Assembly (NCBI GenBank): GCA_023436525.1
Contig: JAEZIW010000067.1
Location: 1 to 7,808 of the forward strand
Length of the DNA stretch: 7,808 nt
Source: Bacillota bacterium
GTDB taxonomy: Bacteria > Bacillota > Clostridia > Christensenellales > SZUA-584
Direction: 5' to 3'
Part shown: piece by piece, positions 1 through 5,506 of the stretch
Position numbering within the stretch: the stretch's first letter is position 1
Layout of the letters: every line of letters begins with the position of its first letter
Program-made: the position numbers and the translations under genes
The notes under the pieces: generated by a model
Seen by the model: only the letters and a program-made list of their open reading frames with translations
The model's database searches: none
What the model was told of the DNA's origin: nothing

Positions 1-528
1 GGATCCGAGAGACTATCCGACCCCTGGCTGACGGTGGAATCTGCTCCCGTCGTTGAAAGCATCGAGTATAGAAACGGTGATATCAATGGCCGCGTAGAGC
101 TTGTCGACTGGTTCAACGGCGGATCGGAAGCTTTAACAAAAGGCACAGAAGCGACAGTGATTGATGTCGATACAGGGCTGTCGTTCCATGTTCGCCGTTT
201 CGGCGGCCATTATCACGCTGACAGCGATCCTTTGACTGCCGACGATACGGCTGTTTTAAAGCAGATTGCCGGCGGCAAATGGAGCTGGGACAGGCACGCA
301 ATTTGGGTAAAAATCGGCGAAAGGTATTTTGCAGCGTCCATGCACTGCATGCCCCATATGGTGGATCCATCACCCGGCAATAATTTCGGCGGTCATTTCT
401 GTATTCACTTTTTGCACAGCAAGATACACGAGACTGGGAAGGAATGTCCAAGACACCAGGCGATGGTATTAAAAGCATTAACAAACGCAGATAAGCTTGA
501 AGAATATCTGCAGACGAATACGTATTAA
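1..528 (+). CDS. C-terminal part of a conserved envelope-type protein of unknown function (5' end outside window)
   Basis: The reading frame is open from the first base, so the gene is probably cut by the window edge. A GTG at 34 is the first possible internal start, but it has no ribosome binding site. Counting from that GTG, the protein has a WFNGG motif (residues 26-30), a VIDVDTG segment (42-48), a GGHYHAD motif (57-63), a KWSWDRHAIWV block (82-92) and a His/Cys-rich HFCIHFLHSKIH block (121-132). I recognise this WFNGG...WSWDR...CIHF arrangement as a domain common in secreted or cell-wall proteins of Firmicutes, often behind a copper-amine-oxidase-like or peptidoglycan-binding domain. I cannot assign it a reaction. 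The conserved histidines could bind metal or be catalytic, which is inference. The bactofilin start codon is 13 bases after the stop, and its ribosome binding site overlaps the stop codon. The two are therefore probably co-transcribed, which fits an envelope role. Confidence 0.7.
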   Translation, partial: GSERLSDPWLTVESAPVVESIEYRNGDINGRVELVDWFNGGSEALTKGTEATVIDVDTGLSFHVRRFGGHYHADSDPLTADDTAVLKQIAGGKWSWDRHAIWVKIGERYFAASMHCMPHMVDPSPGNNFGGHFCIHFLHSKIHETGKECPRHQAMVLKALTNADKLEEYLQTNTY

Positions 529-541
529 AGGAGCGCAAAAA

Positions 542-1018
542 ATGGCAAGATTAAAGAATGAACCTCCCCGCATGATAAAGAATCTGCCGGATGCATCCAT
601 TCCGGCCGGAACATCGTTTACCGGGAATATCGATACCATGGGCGGCGTTCGTGTTGACGGCGCGGTGAAGGGCAGCGTGAAAGCCGGCGGCGACATCACC
701 ATCGGAGCAGACGGCGTAATTGACGGACACGTGACTGCGTTCAATGTGAATATCGCGGGCAAAGTGAACGGCAACTTAACCGCAACGGGCGCTGTGCAGA
801 TGCTGAGCGGCTCGAAGCTGACGGGCGAGCTGACGGCCTCGAGTTTTGCGATTGAAAGCGGCGCATTTTACAAGGGAAAGTGCAACATTACCGACGGCAC
901 AGACCAGCCTTTGCTGTCTGCCCCCGCCGAGGAGAAAAAGCACGAATCTAAAAAGAAAGAAAAAGCACCGGCTCCGGAGGCTCCGGCTGAACCGGCTCCG
1001 GCAGAAAAAGCAAAATAA
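542..1018 (+). CDS. Bactofilin family cytoskeletal protein (158 aa)
   Basis: Bactofilins are small proteins that polymerise without nucleotide into beta-helical filaments and help localise cell-wall enzymes or shape the envelope. Residues about 18-118 carry the repeating short beta-strand pattern of the family, with G-x-V/I repeats such as GNI, DGAVKGSV, ITIGADGVIDGHV, VNIAGKVNGNL and the closing IESGAFYKGKC. The tail (128-158) is a low-complexity Lys/Pro/Ala/Glu stretch, typical of the disordered ends that flank the bactofilin core. The start at 542 is chosen because AAAGGAG at 527-533 lies eight bases upstream; the frame also opens at 497, but that start would lie inside the preceding gene. 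Bactofilin genes often sit beside cell-wall hydrolase genes. Here the upstream neighbour is a different, uncharacterised envelope-type domain. A strong terminator follows nine bases after the stop. Confidence 0.93.
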   Translation: MARLKNEPPRMIKNLPDASIPAGTSFTGNIDTMGGVRVDGAVKGSVKAGGDITIGADGVIDGHVTAFNVNIAGKVNGNLTATGAVQMLSGSKLTGELTASSFAIESGAFYKGKCNITDGTDQPLLSAPAEEKKHESKKKEKAPAPEAPAEPAPAEKAK

Positions 1019-1026
1019 GAATAGGC

Positions 1027-1063
1027 AAAGCCTGATGAGCTTTCAAGCCCGTCAGGCTTTTTT
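1027..1063 (+). terminator. Intrinsic terminator of the bactofilin operon
   Basis: AAAGCCTGA (1027-1035) pairs perfectly with TCAGGCTTT (1052-1060). A T-G and a G-C pair inside extend the stem to 11 bp, and the run of six T residues at 1058-1063 follows. It starts just after the bactofilin stop codon. Confidence 0.9.
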
Positions 1064-1124
1064 GTATGAACACAAACGCTCGGTTCCGGCACTCATTTTA
1101 ACCCGGTCTATTTGTTTTCCGGTG

Positions 1125-1159
1125 ATCGTTTTACGCTCCCATAAGGGGCGTAAAACGAT
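1125..1159. repeat. Long near-perfect hairpin in the intergenic region
   Basis: The arms 1125-1139 and 1145-1159 form a 15-bp stem (14 Watson-Crick pairs and one T-G) around a 5-base loop. No real T tract follows on either strand; the + side continues TTCTCTTGTT. It is therefore not a textbook terminator. It lies in the gene-free stretch 1064-1247 between the bactofilin terminator and the second terminator-like hairpin. It could be a weak terminator, an RNA-stability hairpin or a copy of a dispersed palindrome. Confidence 0.7.
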
Positions 1160-1174
1160 TCTCTTGTTACAGAA

Positions 1175-1215
1175 AAGAGCCCGACCAGTTCTTCTGGACG
1201 GCCTCTTAATTTTTT
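1175..1215. terminator. Terminator-like hairpin, probably bidirectional, at the 3' end of the DegV gene
   Basis: The arms 1175-1188 and 1194-1207 pair with two mismatches around the loop TTCTT. TTTTTT at 1210-1215 follows on the + strand. On the - strand the stem runs into CTTTTCTG, a weaker T-rich tail. It lies 40-70 bases beyond the DegV stop codon, so it can end the - strand transcript and also block + strand read-through. Confidence 0.7.
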
Positions 1216-1247
1216 CGAGCGTTAAAGGCAAGGCGCAAGGCCCTGAT

Positions 1248-2078
1248 CTAAAAAGCGATAATGATTCCGCCCTCGTTGGCATACATACTTGACAATCCCT
1301 TTGTAGGCGCAACAACAATCTCCTTGAACGCATATTTCTCTTTAACAATTTCAACCAGCTTGTTCACCTGTTTTAAATTATTGCAATGTGTAATGGCAAG
1401 AATCTTATCTTTTGTATCGTGACACGTTTCTCCGATTGTTTCGGCAAGCTTAATAATGGCTTGCTGCGCCCCACGGGCTTTCGAGAACAACGCAATTTCT
1501 CCATTCGCATCAGCTCTTAATACCAAACGGATATTTAGAACCCCGGCAATCAATGCAGCGATTTTTCCCATTCTGCCATTCTTAATCATGTTATCTAAGT
1601 TCTCAAGAACAAAAAAGGTTTTCATCTTCTTTATAAATTCATCGATGTGTTTGATAATTTCAACTTTCTGATGCCCGCTGTTAATGAGCTCGCGAAGCTT
1701 GAGAATAATGAGCAGTTGCCCTGCCGATGCGCTTTTTGAATCAAACACATGGGATTCAACACCTTGTTCTTCAAGCATCCCCTTGGCAATACACGCGCTG
1801 TTGTATGACCCTGAAAGCTTAGATGAGAGTGTCACCACAAAGGAGGTGCTTTCTTTATCATGCTTCTCTATGTAATCGTATGGCGATGGACAGGACGACT
1901 TTGCCTGACCCTTGTATTCTTTCATTTTTGCAATGAATTTATCGACATCAAGCGCCTCATTATCAACAAATTCATCATTTCCCAGCATCATTGTAAGTGG
2001 TGCGATTTGTACATCTAGATCTTTCTTCATACTCGGAGTTAAATCACAGCTGCTGTCCGATATTATTTTGTAGTCCAT
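1248..2078 (-). CDS. DegV family (FakB-type) fatty-acid-binding protein, 276 aa
   Basis: DegV/FakB proteins bind a fatty acid in the cytoplasm. In Firmicutes they can present it to the kinase FakA, giving acyl-phosphate for phospholipid synthesis. Family marks are SDSSCDLTP near the N terminus (7-15), the SSCPSP segment (61-66), the ligand-contact motif LSSKLSGSYNSA (84-95) and LDNMIKNGRMGKIAALI (161-177). The length of 276 aa is normal for the family. The ATG at 2078 is chosen because GTGAGG lies about six bases upstream and because family members begin almost exactly here (MDYKIISDSS). The frame stays open further upstream, but only through the neighbour's terminator and coding region. No FakA kinase gene is nearby, so the kinase link is family knowledge. 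The gene looks more AT-rich than the tadA and bactofilin genes around it. No convincing promoter was found in 2079-2206. Confidence 0.92.
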   Translation of the reverse strand: MDYKIISDSSCDLTPSMKKDLDVQIAPLTMMLGNDEFVDNEALDVDKFIAKMKEYKGQAKSSCPSPYDYIEKHDKESTSFVVTLSSKLSGSYNSACIAKGMLEEQGVESHVFDSKSASAGQLLIILKLRELINSGHQKVEIIKHIDEFIKKMKTFFVLENLDNMIKNGRMGKIAALIAGVLNIRLVLRADANGEIALFSKARGAQQAIIKLAETIGETCHDTKDKILAITHCNNLKQVNKLVEIVKEKYAFKEIVVAPTKGLSSMYANEGGIIIAF

Positions 2079-2206
2079 CAAAAGCCTCACATGTTCGTTT
2101 TTTAGTTTTTTTACCATCATACATGAATTCAAGATAGATTCATAGCCCCACATTATTGCTATTTCTAACAAAAATATAAAATTTCTTTGAACATATTCTC
2201 CGGCAT

Positions 2207-2233
2207 AAAAAAAGCACCTGTCTCCAAGTGCTT
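2207..2233 (-). terminator. Intrinsic terminator of the GGDEF/HD-GYP-like gene
   Basis: Read on the - strand, AAGCAC (2233-2228) pairs with GTGCTT (2217-2212), with two further pairs inside the mismatch, and then runs into seven T residues (2213-2207). It starts 12 bases past the stop codon of the gene above it and separates that gene from the DegV gene. Confidence 0.88.
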
Positions 2234-2244
2234 GTTCGGTGCTG

Positions 2245-3690
2245 TTAAGCACGCAGCGCGTAACGCCGGCACGCCACATCCACAATGGCATCCACCACAT
2301 CGGGGCAAAACTCCCGTCCTCGCGTCTCCATGAATTTCTCCGCGATTTCGCGGCTGCCCGCTCTGTGCGATGACACGATATCGTCAAATCCGCGCACACC
2401 GGCTATGATACGGCTTGGCAGCGGTATCCGGCTGTGCCGTTGCTCATCGTAGCGTTTGAATATGCTTTTGTAAAGCTCCTGCAAATCTTTTAGCTCGCCG
2501 ATTTTGCTGATGATCTTTTTACCGAAGTCCACATGCTGCATGAACGCGTCATAATCGTCGCCTTCCAGCGTCAGCCTGTTCTTTATCAGGCTGCTGTCAA
2601 GGCCGATAAACCCGATATCCGCGATTTTGGCGAGCACCTTCACAACATTAACGCATTCTTCACCGCACCCGAGCATGCCCGCCACCTGCGACGACAAGCT
2701 TTGGAGCCTAACGGGGCGCTTGCCCCATGCCGCCTTGGTCTCGATAATGCTGTTCATGCTGTCGATGACTGTGTTTTCGGTCAGCAAAGTGTTGATGGCG
2801 CTGATTTTGCGCATTTTACTGAGCGCCTGACGATACAGATCACAAAAGCTCACGGCTTTTTCCGATGATGAATAGCCAAAGCTCACATCCGTTTTCACAA
2901 GGTTCATGTACATGCCGTGCAGCATCATGCGGGTCTGCTTCACCTTGTTGTCGATCTCAAGCTGACTTTTGCCCGCATACACCACGCAGTATTCCCCCCC
3001 GCCGATACGCGCAATAATCTCGGCATCAAAGAAACAATCTTTAATCACTTCGGCCACGTTCTTAATCAGCGTATTGCCGGCGTTATACCCAAACGAGTTG
3101 TTGATTTCATTAAACCTGTCGATCTTGGCGACGATCAGCGTTTGCGGATACATACCGAACTTGAAAAAGTCGGTAACGAACGAATCAAACGCGGCCGCGT
3201 TGGCAAGGCCAGTCAGCGCGTCATGCTTTTCCAAATACTCAAGGCGCTTGTTATGGCCCTCTACTATTTTATTGTCATAAGCATAGCCGACGGCAAAGAC
3301 GCGGCCGTCTTGACACAGCGCCCGCCCCTTCAGCTCATAACAAACGGTATCATTATCGTTGATATATCTGATTGTCAGCTGAATGGAACGGCGCTCGTAT
3401 TCGGTAATAAAAGAAATCGCTGAACGAACAGACATCACGTCGTCGGGATGAATGCCGCTCATCACATGCTCCAGCGCGAGCGTTTGCTCCCTGCCCGATT
3501 TTAAATCCGTCAGCATTATATCGCCCGCAAGAAAATCGGCTTCGAACGTAAATATTTTATTTTCCGTGATACCGGCAGTATCAAAAACACCCGTGAGCCC
3601 GTCGTCTGTCCGGTCTAAGTCAAACGGATTTCCGGGGTGTTCCATCTGTTCAAACAAATACACAGTGGTTGCCTCCATGGGAAAAATCAC
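2245..3690 (-). CDS. PAS-like / degenerate GGDEF / degenerate HD-GYP-like signalling protein (481 aa)
   Basis: This is a cytoplasmic three-part protein with no evident membrane segment. Residues about 40-140 resemble a PAS sensor domain (SGIHPDD at 78-84 and a closing beta-strand region). Residues about 152-300 are a GGDEF domain: HDALTGLAN (156-164), KIDRFNEINNSFGY (189-202) and RIGGGEY (228-234). The signature GGDEF reads GGGEY (G230-Y234), so the acidic metal-binding third residue is Gly. The usual RxxD inhibitory site is also absent (FDAE). Residues about 325-475 resemble an HD-GYP domain: KIADIGFIGL (355-364) aligns with LHDIGKIGI but lacks the His, RYDEQ replaces the HHE motif, and GREFCPDVVDA (458-468) matches the usual ending. 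Both cyclic-di-GMP activities are probably lost, leaving a sensor or binding protein; this is inference from motifs. The start is uncertain. Neither GTG 3690 nor ATG 3678 (477 aa) has a ribosome binding site. Confidence 0.85.
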   Translation of the reverse strand: MIFPMEATTVYLFEQMEHPGNPFDLDRTDDGLTGVFDTAGITENKIFTFEADFLAGDIMLTDLKSGREQTLALEHVMSGIHPDDVMSVRSAISFITEYERRSIQLTIRYINDNDTVCYELKGRALCQDGRVFAVGYAYDNKIVEGHNKRLEYLEKHDALTGLANAAAFDSFVTDFFKFGMYPQTLIVAKIDRFNEINNSFGYNAGNTLIKNVAEVIKDCFFDAEIIARIGGGEYCVVYAGKSQLEIDNKVKQTRMMLHGMYMNLVKTDVSFGYSSSEKAVSFCDLYRQALSKMRKISAINTLLTENTVIDSMNSIIETKAAWGKRPVRLQSLSSQVAGMLGCGEECVNVVKVLAKIADIGFIGLDSSLIKNRLTLEGDDYDAFMQHVDFGKKIISKIGELKDLQELYKSIFKRYDEQRHSRIPLPSRIIAGVRGFDDIVSSHRAGSREIAEKFMETRGREFCPDVVDAIVDVACRRYALRA

Positions 3691-3696
3691 AGTTGA

Positions 3697-3702
3697 TTTA
3701 TA
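3697..3702 (-). promoter_or_regulatory. Possible -10 element just upstream of the GGDEF-like gene
   Basis: On the - strand TATAAA (3702-3697) ends six bases before the GTG at 3690. The -35 region is weak (TTCACG at 15 bases spacing). If used, transcription would begin at or next to the GTG, making the mRNA leaderless. That would explain the lack of a ribosome binding site. Confidence 0.35.
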
Positions 3703-3784
3703 AACGGAATTTTACAACGTGAAACATCTCAAAATGCGCTTAAAAAGTGAAATTATGACTTATTTTGTCGAAATAGTATTAGTT

Positions 3785-4240
3785 TTATTGCTTTCGTCTT
3801 TTTAATTTGAAGTAGTCGGTTAACAGTGTTGCGCAGTCTTCCTGCAGCACACCGCCCACACAAAGCGGCTTGTGATTCAGCTTACCTTCACAAAGATCAT
3901 ACAGCGAACCCAACGCGCCGCCTTTCGGATCATAAGCGCCGAACACCACATTTTCTAGGCGGGCGTTGATAATGGCCCCCGCGCACATGGGGCACGGTTC
4001 CAGCGTGACATAAAGCGTGCATCCGGGCAGGCGCCAGCCGCCAAGCCGCTTTGCCGCCTTGCCAATGGCAAGCAGCTCGGCATGCGCCAGCGGGCTCTTT
4101 CGCGTTTCACGTAGGTTGCAGGCTTTTGCGATGATCCGGCCATCCTTCACAATCACAGCCCCCACCGGCACTTCATCTTTCGCGGCTGCTTTCTTTGCCA
4201 TGTCGATGGCTGCCGCCATATAAAACTCATGCTCATTCAT
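3785..4240 (-). CDS. tadA: tRNA-specific adenosine deaminase TadA (151 aa)
   Basis: TadA converts adenosine 34 to inosine in the anticodon of tRNA-Arg(ACG), letting one tRNA read several arginine codons; it is usually essential. The sequence has the complete cytidine/deoxycytidylate deaminase-fold active site: HAE at 53-55 (zinc-binding His53 and proton-shuttling Glu55) and PCPMC at 82-86 (zinc-binding Cys83 and Cys86). EVPVGAVIV (23-31) and NVVFGAYDPKGGALGS (97-112) are typical TadA segments. The basic C-terminal helix KLKRRK is also usual, and the length is normal. The ATG at 4240 gives the normal family start. No ribosome binding site precedes it, but an extended -10 box sits directly upstream. 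tadA diverges from the deoR-type gene. A 94-bp gap without a clear terminator separates it from the GGDEF-like gene on the same strand. Confidence 0.96.
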   Translation of the reverse strand: MNEHEFYMAAAIDMAKKAAAKDEVPVGAVIVKDGRIIAKACNLRETRKSPLAHAELLAIGKAAKRLGGWRLPGCTLYVTLEPCPMCAGAIINARLENVVFGAYDPKGGALGSLYDLCEGKLNHKPLCVGGVLQEDCATLLTDYFKLKRRKQ

Positions 4241-4246
4241 ACGCCG

Positions 4247-4255
4247 ATTATATCA
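4247..4255 (-). promoter_or_regulatory. Extended -10 promoter element of tadA
   Basis: On the - strand TGATATAAT (4255-4247) is a perfect extended -10 (TGN plus TATAAT). It ends six bases before the tadA ATG at 4240. No good -35 is seen, as is common for extended -10 promoters. Transcription would start at about the ATG itself. Confidence 0.6.
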
Positions 4256-4323
4256 TGCGCACCGTCCCCACGCATCACAGTTTTTTCATAGTTATCCTTG
4301 GATTGAAAATAATGAGCGACTTA

Positions 4324-4352
4324 TTGTGAAAAACGAACATAAGTGTTATATT
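4324..4352 (+). promoter_or_regulatory. Sigma-70-type promoter of the DeoR-family gene, with a possible operator in the spacer
   Basis: TTGTGA (4324-4329) and TATATT (4347-4352) are separated by exactly 17 bases, which places the transcript start near 4359. The spacer holds AACATAAGTGTT (4336-4347), whose ends AACA and TGTT are inverted. It could be the site where the regulator controls its own gene, though this is weak evidence. Confidence 0.65.
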
Positions 4353-4385
4353 AAATAAAGGGAATTTTCACTGGAGGAACAAAAA

Positions 4386-5144
4386 TTGAATGGTAAACGG
4401 CGTGACGCGATCAAAGACCTTTTAAACGCAAAGGGTGAGGTGTTCTTGAAAGACCTGGAGACCATGTTTCCGGATTGCTCCAGCATGACGCTGCGCCGCG
4501 ATCTTAAATTCTTTGAAGAAGAAGGCCTCGTAAAGCGGACACGCGGAGGCGCCGTTGCGTTATCGCGTTTGTCGATGGCGGCCGAAGATATCTACTCTCG
4601 CCGCGCCTTGGAGAACACGGCAGCAAAAACGCTGATTGCACGAAAAGCGGTTATTTTTGTGGAAAGCGGGCGGTCGCTGTATCTCGATTCGGGCACCACG
4701 CTGATGATGTTTGCCAAGCAGATTCCTGATGATTATGTGTCGCTGTTAACGAGCGGCCCCAATATCGCGCTGGAGCTGATTAAAAAATCGAAGCCGACCG
4801 TGATGCTGATTGGCGGGCAGCTCAGCCGCAACACAATCTCCGTTTCGGGTGCCAACGCTGCGGCCTTTTTGGCAGACGTGAATATCGACACGGCTTTTAT
4901 GGCAGCCAGTGGTTTTTCGCTGCAAAACGGTTTCACAAGCGGCACTTATTCGGAGTGTGAGCTTAAGCAGGCGATATTGAAGCGCGCATCCAAGGTGATT
5001 ATGCTAATGGATTCCACAAAGGTTGGCAAAAGTCTGCCGTATACGTTTGGCACGCTGGCCGATATCGACGTGCTTGTTTCAGACGGCAGCCTGCCGCAGG
5101 AGATTCATGCTGCCGCGAAGGAAGCGGGCGTTAAGGTGGTTTAA
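4386..5144 (+). CDS. DeoR-family transcriptional regulator (252 aa)
   Basis: DeoR-family proteins are DNA-binding regulators, mostly repressors, of sugar or nucleoside catabolism that sense a phosphorylated sugar. The N-terminal winged helix-turn-helix (about 1-57) ends in the family signature: SMTLRRDLKFFEEEGLVKR (33-51) followed by TRGGA (52-56). The C-terminal sugar-phosphate sensor domain (about 78-240) shows DSGTT (101-105), GGQLSRNTISVSG (143-155), ASGFSLQNGFTSGTYSE (174-190) and DSTKVGK (209-215). These residues form the phosphate-binding pocket in the family. The start is a TTG, supported by GGAGG at 4373-4377 eight bases upstream. Such regulators usually head the operon they control (for example fructose PTS genes). 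Here nothing follows on the same strand except a 302-bp gap and a mobile element, so the target genes cannot be named. Confidence 0.93.
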   Translation: MNGKRRDAIKDLLNAKGEVFLKDLETMFPDCSSMTLRRDLKFFEEEGLVKRTRGGAVALSRLSMAAEDIYSRRALENTAAKTLIARKAVIFVESGRSLYLDSGTTLMMFAKQIPDDYVSLLTSGPNIALELIKKSKPTVMLIGGQLSRNTISVSGANAAAFLADVNIDTAFMAASGFSLQNGFTSGTYSECELKQAILKRASKVIMLMDSTKVGKSLPYTFGTLADIDVLVSDGSLPQEIHAAAKEAGVKVV

Positions 5145-5355
5145 TCGACAATCGGCACAAAAGATGATTACATATAGTCTCAACAGCATGATGCCAAATG
5201 GCTCTGTGTCACGCTTTCCACAGTCTGGAACACAGATCACTGCAGTGATGAGTGAAGCAAGCCGCGAGGCGGATTGTATAACAACGCAAAAATTTCTTTA
5301 CCCATGGTGTTTATCTCTCTGACGATCTCACAAGTCATCATATGCGATAAGTGTA

Positions 5356-5390
5356 CAGATTCTTCAGTCGCTTCGCTCCATCAGAATGAC
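5356..5390. repeat. Sequence resembling a widespread short dispersed repeat
   Basis: On the - strand it reads GTCATTCTGA (5390-5381), then GAGCGAAGCGA, then GAAGAATCTG. This resembles the CATTCTGAGCGAAGCGAAGAATCT type of repeat that I have seen in intergenic DNA of many bacteria, here with small insertions (TG and CT). ATTCT and AGAAT at its ends are inverted. Only one copy is present in the window, so its repeat nature rests on recollection. Confidence 0.4.
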
Positions 5391-5438
5391 CGCTGCCTGC
5401 AGCTTGTTGTTTATTATGCGTTGCTTTGTACGGGTTTA

Positions 5439-5446
5439 TTATTTAT
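5439..5446. repeat. Left 8-bp target-site duplication
   Basis: TTATTTAT lies directly before the left inverted repeat and is identical to 7536-7543 beyond the right one. An 8-bp duplication is the size expected for the IS1595 family. Confidence 0.93.
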
Positions 5447-5473
5447 CGGAATTATCCCATGACACACGCCGAA
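5447..5473 (+). repeat. Left terminal inverted repeat of the IS1595-type element
   Basis: It begins CGGAATTATCCCATGAC and matches the reverse complement of 7509-7535 at 22 of 27 positions. The mismatches are at repeat positions 6, 10, 15, 18 and 23. It starts immediately after the target duplication. Confidence 0.92.
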
Positions 5474-5506
5474 CACTTGTGCTATCTTTGGCATGAGGTG
5501 ATTAAT

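Larger units (their letters stand above)
5145..5446. other. Gene-free stretch between the DeoR-family gene and the mobile element
   Basis: No convincing gene is seen on either strand. CTGTGT (5204-5209) pairs with ACACAG (5230-5235), enclosing TCCA/TGGA (5217-5220 with 5226-5229). The perfect 14-bp palindrome ATCACTGCAGTGAT (5236-5249) follows immediately. Neither hairpin has a T tract, so no intrinsic terminator for the DeoR-family gene can be named. The rest holds a short repeat-like sequence (5356-5390) and the DNA that lay downstream of the aldo/keto reductase gene before the element inserted. Confidence 0.6.

Noticed and set aside
1..6. GGATCC at the very first base
   Set aside because: It could be a cloning-site end or simple chance. 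The same hexamer occurs within the window near 362 and 7215, and nothing else suggests vector sequence.
497..541. Earlier start for bactofilin at 497
   Set aside because: It lies inside the preceding gene, whereas the ATG at 542 has AAAGGAG at the right distance and a normal family N terminus.
2079..2399. Upstream extension of the DegV frame to give a 383-residue protein
   Set aside because: The extra part runs through the terminator of the neighbouring gene and overlaps its coding end in another frame. DegV proteins start at the ATG at 2078, which has a ribosome binding site.
2533..3423. Open frames on the + strand opposite the GGDEF-like gene
   Set aside because: They are antisense shadows with no recognisable domains or ribosome binding sites, while the - strand frame has clear family motifs.
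3744..3762. Possible tadA terminator on the - strand (AAGT...ACTT followed by T residues)
   Set aside because: The stem is only four base pairs with mismatches inside, too weak to call.
5426..5506. Earlier start for the transposase at 5426
   Set aside because: It would begin in host DNA outside the element and read through the inverted repeat. The ATG at 5507 has its own ribosome binding site.
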